Under the pieces are notes generated by a model. That model was given only the letters and a program-made list of their open reading frames with translations, was not told the DNA's origin and did no database searches. From contig NC_134400.1 of assembly GCF_050003625.1 (NCBI RefSeq), positions 42,704,557 through 42,768,556 on the forward strand: a DNA stretch of 64,000 bases, read 5' to 3'. This DNA is from Haematobia irritans (taxonomy: Eukaryota > Arthropoda > Insecta > Diptera > Muscidae). How positions within the stretch are numbered: the first letter of the stretch is position 1; each line of letters opens with the position of its first letter. Position numbers and translations under genes: made by a program. Below, piece by piece: positions 36,464 to 48,629 of this stretch.

Positions 36464-36879
36464 GGGAGCGATATTGAACTAAGTTGGTGGTTGTTGCTTG
36501 TTATTACAAAATTAACATTTTATTTTTCCTTGGGCAATTGATCAGCTACTTCTTTGATCCTTACAAACTGTGTGGTCCGCTGTTCGAATCCCCGTCCGGC
36601 AAAAGGTAAATTTAAAATAAAAAAAAATCATAAAATTGAATAATTTCTTCTACAATGTTTGTATTACAGAAAAAGGTGCTAAGAACTAAAAAATCTCGTG
36701 GAAGTGAGAAAGATGTGGGGGAATATACAATTAGGCAGAAACAAAATTTTGAGCATTCAGGTCGAAAACCTATGTTGTTAGCACCTATATTACCTGTTTA
36801 TTTTCATAATTCATTATGAATGTAAATATATAAATAAATAAATAAAATTTTGAGCACAATATTATTTGGGAGAATTTTT
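36464..36879 (+). repeat. Possible tRNA-related SINE remnant
   Basis: CTGTTCGAATCCCCGTCCGG at 36580-36600 resembles a tRNA T-arm (B box). A ~175-bp tail with AAAGGTGCTAAGAAC and GTTAGCACCT in inverted order follows. No complete tRNA fold. Confidence 0.35.
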
Positions 36880-37150
36880 TTTAAGCATATAATATTTTTG
36901 GGTGCAAAATGCTTCCAAACATATCATATGTTCACATAATAACATATTGTTTTTTGGAAGACAACATTATTGAATTTGGATGCAAAAATACAAAATGTTT
37001 GGAACTTAGACTACCCAAACATATATTGTTTAGACCAATATGCTTTCAAACATATTATATCAAACATATAAATGTTTGGGCAATACCCAAAAATGTATAT
37101 GCTTGAAGCAAAATTTGTTTGGGAGTATATGTTACAGAAGCGATTTTTTG
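36880..37150. repeat. Degenerate ATATGTTTGGG repeats, second part
   Basis: ATAATATTTTTGGGTGCAAA, CAAACATATCATATGTTC and TAAATGTTTGGGCAATACC, the same word set as 35640-35908. Confidence 0.45.
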
Positions 37151-37278
37151 TGAGGGTGCAGTAAAAAAAATTGTGACAAAAAGTTATTCTTTCCATAGAG
37201 TTGCACATTATATTCATAAATTAATCAGAGGAGTGAGTGCTTTATGACTAAACAATTTGCTCAGTTATGAGTTCCCAT

Positions 37279-37980
37279 CAGGGATGGAAAATACAATTTC
37301 TAAGAAAGTACAAAAAAGGTATTTTTTTGAGCGAAAAAGTACTTTTTACTAAATGTCGATTTTTACATACAACGGTCATGTTTCCATTTTTTTCCTCTCA
37401 CCGGGAGATAATTAATTTAAACGGGGAATTATGTTGTATAACTTTCCTGATATTATATTTTCTAGTGAAAACTCAACTTATTTGAACATTTGGCTTCAAG
37501 GAATTTCCATGGGAATATTATTGTCAAGAGCTCCTTAAGACTGCTTTTCAATGTTTACGCTATTCACAAATTTTGATGTAAAAAAGAAAATCAAATTTTG
37601 TTTATAAACTCCTTAATTTTTAGTTCTAAATCCGCTTACAAAGATAACCGATTGATAACTTCGTAATATAGAATAACATGCATTTTGGGGCAAAATATTC
37701 TTGAAATTCAAGAAAATCGTATTTTTGAATCTGGCTTTTACAAAATCTTTCTTCCCGCATAAACTATTTTGCCAAATTTGTAAGGATTCAGGTTCCGTAT
37801 ATACCTTTAGCAAATATATTCGTTAGAGACTTTCTCAAAATATTAAAATATTTTGTCAAAATTATTGTAATATGAAAACTGTTGTCGATTCAAAACTGTG
37901 TATACAAAAGGTGCAAAAGGTACTGACTAGGTTTAAAAAGTATTGAAAAAAGTACTATAGTACTGCATTTTCCATCCTTG
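37279..37980. mobile_element. hAT-like non-autonomous element (GGATGGAAAAT ends)
   Basis: CAGGGATGGAAAATACA at the left and TGCATTTTCCATCCTTG at the right. The inside has AAGTACTTTTTAC near the left and AAAAAGTACTATAGTAC near the right. Flanks GTTCCCAT and ATCCCTAT agree at 5 of 8 positions. No transposase found. Confidence 0.6.
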
Positions 37981-38639
37981 ATCCCTATCCGATTTAAATT
38001 TTATTGCTGGGAAAAGTTGGAATAACCTCATTTTTTCGATTGATTTATTAAACTCACACCCAAAGAAAAATACTTTCCACCGGAGCGAAATTATAGAGAA
38101 ACGAAATTCCCTTTTAATGTAAATTAGTTTCTGTAATCACAAATAAACCTGAATCAGTGACAAACGATGCAGCAATTGATACTATTCTTGACTTATCTTG
38201 ATGTATGCGGATGATGTAAAATTGTTTTTGTCGATTGGAGCGACGGTTGATTCAAGTCGATTAGAGAGCGATTTACCAGACGTTAGTCTTGGGCAAAATC
38301 GTTCCCCGTAGTGATCCGGACTCATCGTTCCTTTTGTACAAGGAAACTAGTTCCTTCAAGTCGTTCCTTTTCGGTCCGGCTTTTTATATTTGTCATCTAC
38401 TAAAGACAGACATGAAATTATTTGTTTACTTTGTGAAACGAAGTCCGTGGTCAATTAAAAGATATGGAAAATTGAGTGATAAAAATTGCGAATTTTTGGA
38501 AATATTTGAGGTCAAATGTTTCGAACAAAGGTTAGAATGCATAATTTTTTTTTTTTTTGGCAAAATATCATTTTTTTAATTTATATGCAAAACACTGAAT
38601 TAAGAAGTGAAGCAAATGCAGTGCAACGGCTGTGGAAAT
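37981..38639. other. Unassigned intron sequence
   Basis: No repeat recognised. Short open frames here have no family resemblance. Confidence 0.4.
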
Positions 38640-39060
38640 GGTGGATTCATCGCGTCTGTGCCAATTTTTCATCACTTCCGGATCCAAAAAGCACATTTTC
38701 ACTACTTTTTTGGCGACGTTTTTTTGCTGGGATTCTATGGTCATCAGTGATCTCCCTAATCTTAATCTATCTTGAAGCATTGTACTTCTCAATTCATTTT
38801 TAATTTTTTTTTAGTTTGGAGAAGAAACTCTACCCACTGCAGTTAGTAACCATCATGCTTAAAAATATTCTAATTGCAATTTCTACTTTTGGAAATGTGT
38901 CGTCAATGTTGTTTTCTTTCAAGAGTTGATATATTTTTAACATAGAATTAGTTTCCTCATTTTCACTGTCCACAATTTTCAAGTATTCTGTTAAATGCAA
39001 ACATTCCATTTCTAACTCTTTCTCATTAACATCTTCATAATAAAATTCAGCAATCTGGCA
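38640..39060 (-). pseudogene. hAT transposase, C-terminal relic
   Basis: Minus strand reads AEFYYEDVNEKELEMECLHL, then YLKIVDSENEETNSMLKIYQ and FLSMMVTNCSG*SFFSKLKK. After a one-base slip in an A-run it continues KNELRSTMLQDRLRLGRSLM. The pattern 'xTNCSxERSFSKLKxIKNxLRSTMxQxRL' is the dimerisation tail of hAT transposases of the ZMYM/TTF-zinc-finger type. At least one stop and one frameshift; the N-terminal three quarters are missing. Confidence 0.68.
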
Positions 39061-39350
39061 GGAGCTAGGGGGCCCTGGGCACGTGCCCAGAGTGCCTTGT
39101 GGGAAAGACGGGCCTGTCCTTACTTATCGACACGTCTCTACACTTCACTTGTCCGTCCAATCCTGAAATATGCGTCTGTCGTTTGGTGTCTCGAAAATTT
39201 CAGTAGTTTCAATTCACTTTATTCCTGCTCTAAATGTACCATTATTCCAGCCTTCCAAGTTGGTCCTGTGAACCTATCTCGTCTATCAGCACATTGTTAG
39301 TGCCACTAGCGTTCTCTTAATTGCTTCTATTTACTGTTTCCCGCTTTCGT
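38889..39350. repeat. Tandem duplication, copy 1
   Basis: The 462-bp offset block includes part of the hAT relic, a perfect 16-bp palindrome CTGGGCACGTGCCCAG (39075-39090) and a LINE fragment. Compared with copy 2 it lacks about 85 bp after CTGTCGTTTGGT. Confidence 0.82.
39097..39300 (+). pseudogene. Non-LTR reverse transcriptase fragment, copy 1
   Basis: RLYTSLVRPILKYASVVW is a common segment just after the RT core of Jockey/CR1-like ORF2. The rest is deleted. Confidence 0.6.
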
Positions 39351-39897
39351 TTGGAAATGTGTCGTCAATGTTGTTTTCTTTCAAGAGTTGATATATTTTT
39401 AACATAGAATTAGTTCCTCATTTTCACTGTCCACAATTTTCAAGTGTATTCTGTTAAATGCAAACATTCCATTTCTAACTCTTTCTCATTAACATCTTCA
39501 TAATAAAATTCAGCAATCCGGCAGGAGCTAGGGGGCCCTGGGCACGTGCCCAGAGTGCCTTGTGGGAAAGACGGACCTGTCCTTACTTATCGACACGTCT
39601 CTACACTTCACTTGTCCGTCCAATCCTGAAATATGCGTCTGTCGTTTGGTCTCCCAGTTATCAGCGCCATGTTGGTAGTGTAGAATCCGTCCAGAAGTCT
39701 ACCTAAGTCTTCTTTTCCTCGTACCTTGGAAACATTTGCTGTCTCGAAAATTTCTGTAGTTTCAATTCACTTTATTCCTGCTCTAAATGTACCATTATTC
39801 CAGCCTTCCAAGTTGGTCCTGTGAACCTATCTCGTCTATCAGCACATTGTTCGTGCCACTAGCGTTCTCTTAATTGCTTCTATTTACTGTTTCCCGA
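39351..39897. repeat. Tandem duplication, copy 2
   Basis: Repeats copy 1 from GGAAATGTGTCGTCAATG to CTATTTACTGTTTCCCG, with the palindrome at 39538-39553 and a fuller LINE segment. Confidence 0.82.
39575..39735 (+). pseudogene. Non-LTR reverse transcriptase fragment, copy 2
   Basis: Same YTSLVRPILKYASVVW, continuing SPSYQRHVGSVESVQK before a stop, so it preserves more of the element than copy 1. Confidence 0.6.
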
Positions 39898-40563
39898 TTT
39901 CGTCTCATTATGCCAATGTACTCCAGTTTTTTTTTCTCAACTTCCTTTTTAAAACCCTGAAGAAAATGTTTTGTTTTTTGATCGTTTAAACAAGTTGTTT
40001 ATGTCTTTAATTATTTTTGTCTGGTCCGTAATCATTCTAATTCTAACGTAACTATATGAATAAATAAATATATATGTAAATTTGTTAGCCTAAAAAACTC
40101 AAAAATTTCGATGCTCAGAAAAAAAACTCTTCTTCCACTAAATGCACTCGAGCTGAAAAGTTTGCATATAACATGTATTTGCTTACATATATTTATTGTT
40201 TAAATAAATTGATGTCTAACATTGATATTCGCATAAGGGGTTTTTATATATACAAATACAAATCTAATTGAATAATAAAAATTAAAAATTCATAACAGGC
40301 ACAAAATTGTATAGGATGTCCTCTGCTGTATTTGTTATTGGTTGTACAATCTTTAGCGTTCAATATCATTCTTAATGCTAGCTACAAGTTAACAAAGTGA
40401 TTGTGCTTCTTATATGAAAATTTTCACGACTCACGCGAGTCGTCTCAGTAACTTCTTCCTCTGCCATGTGTTCACTCCAAAAGGTTTTCCTAAGTTTTTT
40501 TTTGACAACATATCCCAGTCATTAGATTGCTTTCACAATTTGCTCTCAAAAATTTTCTCCTTG
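39898..40563. other. Unassigned intron sequence
   Basis: AT-rich; a short inverted pair ACGACTCACGCGAGTCGTC (40427-40445) is the only structure seen. Confidence 0.4.
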
Positions 40564-41363
40564 TTATACCCTGCGCCACACTGTGGAACAGGATATTATA
40601 AGTTAGTGCATATGTTTGTAACACCCAGAAGGAGACGAGATAGACACATGGTGTCTTTGGCAATAATGCTCAGGGTGGGTCCCTGAGTCGATATAACCAT
40701 GTCCGTCCGTCTGTCTGTGAACACATTATTGTGATCAAAGTCTAGGTCGCAGTTTAAGTCCAATCGACTTCAAATTTGGCACGTGTTCCTGTTTTGGGGC
40801 AGAATAGAACCCTATTAATCTTGGAAGAAATAGGTTCAGATTTAGATATAGCTCCCATATATATCTTTCGCCCGATATGGACTAATATGGTCCTAGAAGC
40901 CAGAGGATTGGCCCAATTTGATTGAAATTTTGCACTAGGAGTACAACTAGTAGTGTAGTCAAGTGTGCCAAATTTGATTGAAATCGGTTCAGATTTAGAT
41001 ATAGCTCCCATATATAGCTCTCGCCCGATTTACACTCATATGACCACAGAGGTCAATTTTTTACTGCGATTTAGTTGAAATTTTGCACAGAGAGTATAAT
41101 AAGCATTGTTGCTATGCGTGCCAAATTTGGTTGAAATCGGTTCAGATTTAGGTATAGCTCCCATATATATGTTTTTCTGATTTCGACAAAAATGGTCAAA
41201 ATACGAACATTTCCCTTTTAAAATCGCCTCTGCTTAGTCGAAAAGTTGTAAAAATGACTCTAATTTTCCTAAACTTCTAATACATATATATCGAGCGAAA
41301 AATCATAAATAAAAGTTTGTGAAGTTTCCTTAAAATTGCTTCATATTTAAATCTTTCCCATAT
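40564..41363 (+). mobile_element. Mini-me-like element head, tandem copy 1
   Basis: TTATACCCTGCGCCACACTG head, GTCCGTCCGTCTGTCTG at 40700-40716, then units marked AGATTTAGATATAGCTCCCA. It ends at CCCATATTTATACCCTG, where copy 2 starts; it has no tail. Confidence 0.78.
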
Positions 41364-42400
41364 TTATACCCTGCGCCACACTGTGGAACAGGGTATTATA
41401 AGTTAGTGCATATGTTTGTAACACCCAGAAGGAGACGAGATAGACACATGGTGTCTTTGGCAATAATGCTCAGGGTGGTTCCCTGAGTCGATATAACCAT
41501 GTCCGTCCGTCTGTCTGTGAACACATTTTTGTGATCAAAGTCTAGGTCGCAATTTAAGTCCAATCGCCTTCAAATTTGGCACATGTTCCTAATTTGGGTC
41601 AAAATAGAACCCTATTGATTGGTTCAGATTTAGATATAGCTCCCATATATATCTTTCGCCCGATATGCACTAATATGGACCCAGCAGCCAGAGTTTTATA
41701 CCGATTTGCTTGAAATTTTGTACAAACATAACACTTAGTCGTATAGTCAAGTGTGCAAAATTTGATTGAAATCGGTTCAGATTTAGATATAGCTCCCATA
41801 TATATCTTTCGTCCGATATGGACTTATATCGGCCCAGAAGCCAGATTTTTGGCCGAATTTGGTTGAAATTGCACAGGGAGTAAATTTAGCATTGTAGCTA
41901 TGCGTGCCAAATTTGGTTGAAATCGATTCAGATTTAGATATAGCTCCCATATATATCTTTCGCCCGATATGGACTAATATGGTCCTAAAAGCCAGAGTTT
42001 TGGCCCCATTCGGTTGAAAATTTGCACAGGGAGTAGATTTAGCATTGTAGCTATGCGTGCCAAATTTGATTGAAATCGGTTCAGATTTAGATATAGCTTC
42101 CATATATATTTTTCGCCCGATATGGACTTATATGGCCCCAGAACCCAGAGTTTTGGCCCAAATTTAATTGAAATCGGTTCAGATTTGGATATAGCTCCCA
42201 TATATATGTTTTTCTGATTTCGACAAAAATGGTCAAAATACCAACATTTTCCTTGTTAAATCGCCACTGCTTAGTCGAAAAGTTGTAAAAATGACTCAAA
42301 TTTTCCTAAACTTCTAATACATATATATCGAGCGATAAATCATAAATAAACTTTTGTGAAGTTTCCTTAAAATTGCTTCAGATTTAAATGTTTCCCATAT
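41364..42400 (+). mobile_element. Mini-me-like element head, tandem copy 2
   Basis: Starts with the same head, here with the full hairpin ATACCCTG...CAGGGTAT, and the same GTCY tract (41502-41518). More internal units than copy 1, and again no tail. Confidence 0.78.
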
Positions 42401-44110
42401 TTATACCCTTCACCACTACTGTGGTACAGGGTATAATAAGTTTGTGCATTTGTATGTAACGCCAAGAAGGAGTAATTATAGACCAACCTTTTAGTATACG
42501 GATCGGCTTAGAATTAAATTCTGAGTCGATTTAGCGATGTCCGTCTGTCTGTCTGTCTGTCCGTCTGTCTGTCTGTCTGTCTGTCTGTTGATGTATTTTT
42601 GTGTGCAAAGTACAGCTCGCAGTTTTAGTCCGATTGTCCTAAAATTTGGTATAGGGTCCTGTTTCGGCTCAACGACGATCCCTATTGATTTTGGAAAAAA
42701 TCGGTTCAGATTTACATATAGCTGCCATATATATTTTTCACCGATCTGGTCATAATTGGCGTGTATATCAACCGATCTTCCTCAAATTCCGTACATCCGA
42801 ATATTTTATGAGTCTCGAAAAACTTGCAAAATATCAGCAAAATCGGTTCAGATTTAGATATAGCTCCCATATATAGCTTTCGTCCGATTTACACTCATTT
42901 TCCCACAGAGGCCAATTTTTTGCTCCGATTTAGTTGAAATTTTGCATAGGGAGTAGAATTAGCGTTGTAACTATGCGTGCCAAATTTGTTTGAAATCGGT
43001 TCAGATTTGGATATATCTCCCATATAAAGCTTTCGCCCGATTTACACTCATATGACAACAGAGGCCAATTTTTAACTCCGATTTAGTTGAAATTTTGCAC
43101 AGGGAGTAGAATTAGCATTGTAGCTATACGTGCCAAATTTGGTTGAAATCGGTTCAGATTTAGATATAGCTCCCATATATATATGTTTTTCTGATTTCGA
43201 CAAAAATGGTCAAAATACCAACATTTTCCTTGTAAAATTGCCACTGCTTAGTCGAAAAGTTGTAAAAATGACTCTAATTTTCCTAAACTTCTAATACATA
43301 TATATCGAGCGATAAATCATAAATAAACTTTTTCGGAGTTTCCTTAAAATTGCTTCAGATTTAAACGTTTCCCATATATTTTTACCAACATTGTGTTCCA
43401 CCCTAGTGCATTAGCCGACTTAAATTTTGACTCTATAGATTTTGTAGAAGTCTATCAAATTCTTCCAGATCGAGTGATATTTAAATGTATGTATTTGGGA
43501 CAATATATAGCCCCCAACACATTTGACGGATGTGATATGGTATCGAAAATTTAGATCTACAAAGTGGTGCAGGGTATAATATAGTCGGCCCCGCCCGTCT
43601 TTAGACTTTCTCTACATGTTTTTTACTATCATTGTGTTTCACCCTAGTGCATTAGCTGACTTAAATTTTGAGTCTATAGATTTTGTAAAAGTCTATCAAA
43701 TTCTGTCCAAATCGAGTGATATTTAAATGTATGTATTTGGGAAAAACCTTTATATATAGCCCCCAACACATTTGACGGATGTGATATGGTATCGAAAATT
43801 TAGATCTACAAAGTGGTGCAGGGTATAACATAGTCGGCCCCGCCCGACTTTAGACTTTCCCTACATGTTTTTTACTATCATTGTGTTTCACCCTAGTGCA
43901 TTAGCTGACTTAAATTTTGAGTCTATAGAATTTGTAGAAATCTATCAAATTCTGTCCAGATCGAGTGATATCTAAATGTATGTATTTGGGACAAACCTCT
44001 ATATATTCAGCACCCAACACATTTGACGGATGTGATATGGTATCGAAAATTTAGATCTGCAGGGTATAATATAGTCGGCCCCGCCCGACTTTAGACTTTC
44101 CTTACTTGTT
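42401..44110 (+). mobile_element. Mini-me-like element, copy 3, with three tandem tails
   Basis: Head TTATACCCTTCACCACTACT, a longer (GTCY)n tract at 42539-42590, and internal units. The ~243-bp 3' tail is then present three times in a row (about 43382, 43625 and 43868), each ending GTCGGCCCCGCCCG and TTAGACTTTC. Confidence 0.8.
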
Positions 44111-45244
44111 TTTATTCTTTTCTTCTGATATATTTGACCTCGTGCTTGTTTTTTGACTGATCGCGTTTATAGGTGACATTTTTAAGAACACATTTACTTA
44201 CCACTAGTTTTTATATTAAAATTTTTATATAAAATGAAATTCGAGCAGATTCGTAAAATAGTAAAAACTATATATTTCTACTTAAACATAATAAAGTTCA
44301 AACGATTGAACAGTTTTAAGTCTTGCAAGATAGAAAGCTTTTACTCATGTTTGCAAACAATCATCCTAAACTTACTATCGTAAATGGTGGCAGGGGTGTT
44401 TGAATGACGATATATTAATAATTGTATTCTAAACGCCGATGAACATGAAATAAAAGAATATAATTTTAAAAGAAAGATAGGTCTGATTAGCCAATTAAAT
44501 AATATATTTTTCGATGATAAGTTAATATTAAGAAAATTTGTTCATATTAGGAATACATACTTTTCCAATCTTTTACCAAACTATCCCATTCTAAACCACT
44601 ATGGAAAATATATAAAGTTTTTGTAAATATTTCTCAAAATGCGACTGCTGTTTACCCTAGAATGATTGCTTTCCTCCCATTTTTGTTAACTTTTCCATTT
44701 GTTGACATTCTCTGAAACTCTTTTGTCTAATCTACTTTGCTAATGCATGCCTTGCAATTGTCTGGGCGTGAACATTTAAATTAGGTCTTTTTATTGATTT
44801 CATCGAAGTATTTTCTCATTATAAATAAATTACCCCAGACAAATACATTTCCATATATACAATAATTTATAGAATGCATTTACTTTGGACATTTTTCCAT
44901 TCATCCATTACTCGCATGTTACTGGAATTTGAGTACTCTTGACCCACTAACAATGAAATGTTTATTTTGAACCTTATTCATCCATATGCAGGCATTTGCA
45001 TGACAATTTGGAATCAAAATACTTTGAATTTTTATATAGAGTACAATAAAATGCGATTGATGGAAACCATGATGGGATTTATTACTTATTATAATTTAAT
45101 TTATATATGATGCGCTTAAAGACCATAGGTATAAAAACATATACGAGAAATGTACGTTTTGTACATATAATGAGTAAACTTACTATCGTTTTTTTTTTTT
45201 TTGAGTTGTAGACTTTGTAAAAATTTGGAAATATCAAGTTTTTG
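44111..45244. other. Unassigned intron sequence
   Basis: AT-rich, no shared repeat, no coding frame. Confidence 0.45.
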
Positions 45245-45892
45245 ACCCATTGAGTTTAAAAATGCATTTCTGTAGAAAATATTGTCAAAATTTATCTTCT
45301 ATAGAAAAGTTTGTCAACATTTTATTTCCATAGAAAAAATTTTCAAAATTTTACTTCTATAGAAATTTTTGTCAAAATTTTACTACTATAGAAAATGTTG
45401 GCACTATTTTACTTCTATACTTCAAAATTTTACTTCTATAGAAAAGAAGTAAAATTTTATTTCCATAGAAAACTTTGTCACAATTTGACTTCCATCGAAA
45501 ATATTGTCACAATTTGATTTCCATCGAAAATTTTATTTTGTATAGAAAATTTGGTCAAAATATTACTTCCATAGAAAATTTTGTCAAAATTTTATTTCCA
45601 TAGAAAATTTTGTCACAACTTTATTTCTATAGAAAATTTTGTCTACATTTTATTTCTATAGATAATTTTGTCAAAATTTTGCTTCTATAGAAAATTTTCT
45701 CAAAAATTTACTTCTATAAAAAAAGTTTTCAAAAGTTTACTTCTATAGAAAAGTTTGTCAAAATCTTATTTCCACAGAAAATGTTGTCAAAATTTTATTT
45801 CCATAGAAAATTTTTACAAAATTTTATTTCCATAGAAAATTTTGTCAAAATGTTATTTCCTAGAAAATTTTGTCAAAATTTTGCTTCTATTG
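45245..45892 (-). repeat. 29-bp minisatellite array 8 (reverse orientation)
   Basis: Units read ATAGAAAATTTTGTCAAAAT on the plus strand, i.e. inverted relative to arrays 1-7; diverged. Confidence 0.92.
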
Positions 45893-46700
45893 CTCTAATT
45901 TGTACTCCTCTATTATTACCAAAAATCTGGAAGATGGTCTGAATAAATTATACCAGTACTTTAACAAATGGAACATCTCTGTAAATCCTGACCAAACGCA
46001 AGCAATATACTTCTCGCGAAAACGGAAATCATGTTTTCTGCCACAAGCCCCATTAAGGTTTTTAAACCACAATATAGCATGGGAAGTAAACGTTAAATAT
46101 CTAGGAGTCGTTCTCGATAAAAAACTTAATTTTTGTGACCACATCCCTGCTGTAGTTCATAAAATAAACAAGACTATAAGGACAAACAAGACAATAAGAA
46201 ACTGTTAATTAAATCAATATTCTTGCCGATAATTTACTATTGTGCTCCTCTCTGGGCATCTTCGGCCAGATGCCACATCCAAAAACTTCAAGTAGTCCAG
46301 AACAAACTGCTAAAAATGATTTTTAACCTACCATGGCATTTCTCTACACAAAGATTACATTCCCTTTCAGGGTTTCCACTTGTATCAGATAAACTTGAGG
46401 AAATCTACTCAAATTTTAATGTAAGATGTAAAGCATCTATATATAAACATATTAATGAAATTGCCTCAACTTAAATTAGCCCTAAGCCTCCTAATCTAGT
46501 CAAACATTTATAAAGGTTTTGTTATACTTTTTCCTTTAACTATTTATTAATGTGATTAAACACACCTCGTAAATGTTGAAATACTACATAGCATAATTAA
46601 GAAGAAAAGGAAATTATTTTTCTTAAACTCTTTAGAAATTAGTATAAATGTAAAAAAAAGCAGAAACGGAATGTTATGAAATAAATGAAATGAAAAAAAA
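45893..46700 (+). mobile_element. 5'-truncated Jockey-like non-LTR element inside array 8/9
   Basis: ORF2 tail reads LEDGLNKLYQYFNKWNISVN, then VKYLGVVLDKKLNFCDHIPA. After a one-base frameshift near 46203 it continues LLIKSIFLPIIYYCAPLWAS and VVQNKLLKMIFNLPW. An A-rich 3' end (46620-46699) follows. The array words ATTTTGCTTCTAT (left) and ATTTTGCTTTTAT (right) flank it, a likely 13-bp target duplication with one change. Confidence 0.8.
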
Positions 46701-47324
46701 GAAAACATTTTGCTTTTATAGAAATGTTTGTCAAAAAGTTACTTCTATAGAAAAGTTAGTCAACATTTTATTTCCATAGAAAATTTAATTTCTATAGAAA
46801 ATTTTGTCAAAATTTTATTTCCATAGAAAAATTTGATTTCATTAGAAAATTTTGTTAAAATTTTACTTCTATAGAAAATTTTGTCAACATTTTGCTTCTA
46901 TAGAAATTTTGTCAAAATTTTACTTCTATAGAAAATTTTGTCAAAATTTTCTTTCCATAGAAAATTTTGTCAAAATTTTATTTCCATAGAAAATTTTGTC
47001 AAAATTTTATTTCCATCGAAAATTTTGTCAAAATTTTATGTCCATAGAAAATTTTAATCCATAGAAAAATTTGCCAAATTTGATTTAATTAGAAGATTTT
47101 GTCTACATTTTACTTCTATAGAAAATTTTGTCAAAATATTACTTCTATAGAAAAGAAATGTTGTCAAAAGTTTATTTCTATAGAAAAATTTTGTCAAATT
47201 TTATTTCTGTAGATAATCTTGTCAAAATTTTATTCCTGTAAATAATTTTGTCAAAAGTTTATTTCCATAGAAAACTTTGTATCAATTTTATTTCCGTAGA
47301 AAATTTTGTCACAATTTTTTTCCA
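46701..47324 (-). repeat. 29-bp minisatellite array 9a (reverse orientation)
   Basis: The same array that continues from 45892, split by the non-LTR insertion. Confidence 0.92.
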
Positions 47325-47430
47325 TTCGTTTTGTTTGTTATTGTTGGCTTCTCTTCAATCGTTATTGTTGTTTTTGATCTCAGCTTAAAGCCATGCATTG
47401 ACTAAACAACAAGTGTAGCTTAACCAAGAA
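47325..47430 (+). mobile_element. ~300-bp companion unit, fragment (copy 3)
   Basis: CATTCGTTTTGTTTGTTATT, TCTCAGCTTAAAGCCATGCA and TGACTAAACAACAAGTGTAG. Only the left 105 bp remain; 29-bp arrays lie on both sides. Confidence 0.75.
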
Positions 47431-48318
47431 ATTTTGTCATAAATGTCCATAGAAAACTTTGTTACAATTTTATTTCCATAGAAAAGCTTGTCACAATTTT
47501 ATTTTCATAGAAAATTTTGTCAAAATTTTGCTTCTATAGAAATTTTGTCAAAATTTTACTTCTATAGAAAATTTTGTCAAAATTTTGCTTCTATAGAAAT
47601 TTTGTCAAAATTTTACTTCTATAGAAAATTTTGTCAAAATTTTATTTCCATAGAAAATTTTGTCAAAATTTTATGTCCATAGAAAATTTTATTTCCATAG
47701 AAAAATTTGCCAAATTTGATTTAATTAGAAGATTTTGTCAAAATTTTACTTCTATAGAAAATTTTGTCAAAATATTACTTCTATAGAAAAGTTTGTCAAA
47801 ATATTATTTCCATAGAAATTTTGTCAAAAGTTTATTTCTATAGAAAAATTTTGTCAAATTTTATTTCTGTAGATAATTTTGTCAAAATTTTATTCCTATA
47901 AATAATTTTGTCAAAAGTTTATTTCCTTAGAAAACTTTGTCAAAAGTTTATTTCCATAGAAAACTTTGTATCAATTTTATTTCCATAGAAAATTTTGTCA
48001 CAATTTTTTTCCTGTAGAAAATTTTGTCAAAAATTTCCATAGAAAACTTTGTTACAATTTTATTTCCATAGAAAGGTTGTCACAATTTTATTTCCATAGA
48101 AAATTTTGTCAAAATTGTATTTTTGTAGAACATTTTGGAAAAATTGTATTTCTGTAGAAAATTTTGTCAAAATCTTATATTTATAGAAAATTTTGTCAAA
48201 TTTTATTTCTATGGAAAATTTTGTCAAAATCTTAGTTTTATAGAAAATGTTGTCAAATTTTATTTCTATAGATAATTTTGTCAAAATTTTATTTCTAATG
48301 ACAATTTTGTCAAAAACT
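47431..48318 (-). repeat. 29-bp minisatellite array 9b (reverse orientation)
   Basis: Continues after the companion fragment. Includes a segment repeating 46860-47280 at 47530-47960 (shared word AAATTTGATTTAATTAGAAG). Confidence 0.92.
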
Positions 48319-48336
48319 CAATCACAAAAATTAATA

Positions 48337-48428
48337 GTTAGGTTATGTTAGGTGAAAGTGGCAGCCCGATTAAGTTTCAGACTCACTTAGACTATTCAGT
48401 CCATTGTGATACCACATTGACTAAAAGT
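48337..48428 (+). repeat. SINE-like repeat fragment
   Basis: GTTAGGTTATGTTAGGTGAA, GTGGCAGCCCGATTAAG and CATTGTGATACCACATTG; the same start as 27741. Confidence 0.55.
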
Positions 48429-48454
48429 ACCTACTACATATGGACACTTCTAGT

Positions 48455-48629
48455 TTAAAAATATTAATAGTATCAATTGATTTTTTAATTGGATCAATTA
48501 ATTTTTTAATTGACTTTCAATTAATTTTTTAAATTATACTATTCTGTGATTGAAAACATTTTAATTAAAAAACTTAAACGGATCAATTAATTTCGTGATT
48601 GAATCGGAAAATGTTTTTTTGTGTGTACC
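48455..48629. mobile_element. MITE, AATTAATT-rich family, third copy
   Basis: AATTAATTTTTTAATTGACT words and right end AAAATGTTTTTTTGTGTGTA, matching the 20673 family ends. Left end not clear. Confidence 0.65.

Noticed and set aside
36575..36605. tRNA gene (B box GTTCGAATCC); likewise 3716-3760
   Set aside because: No acceptor stem, anticodon arm or A box at the right spacing. At most a SINE remnant.
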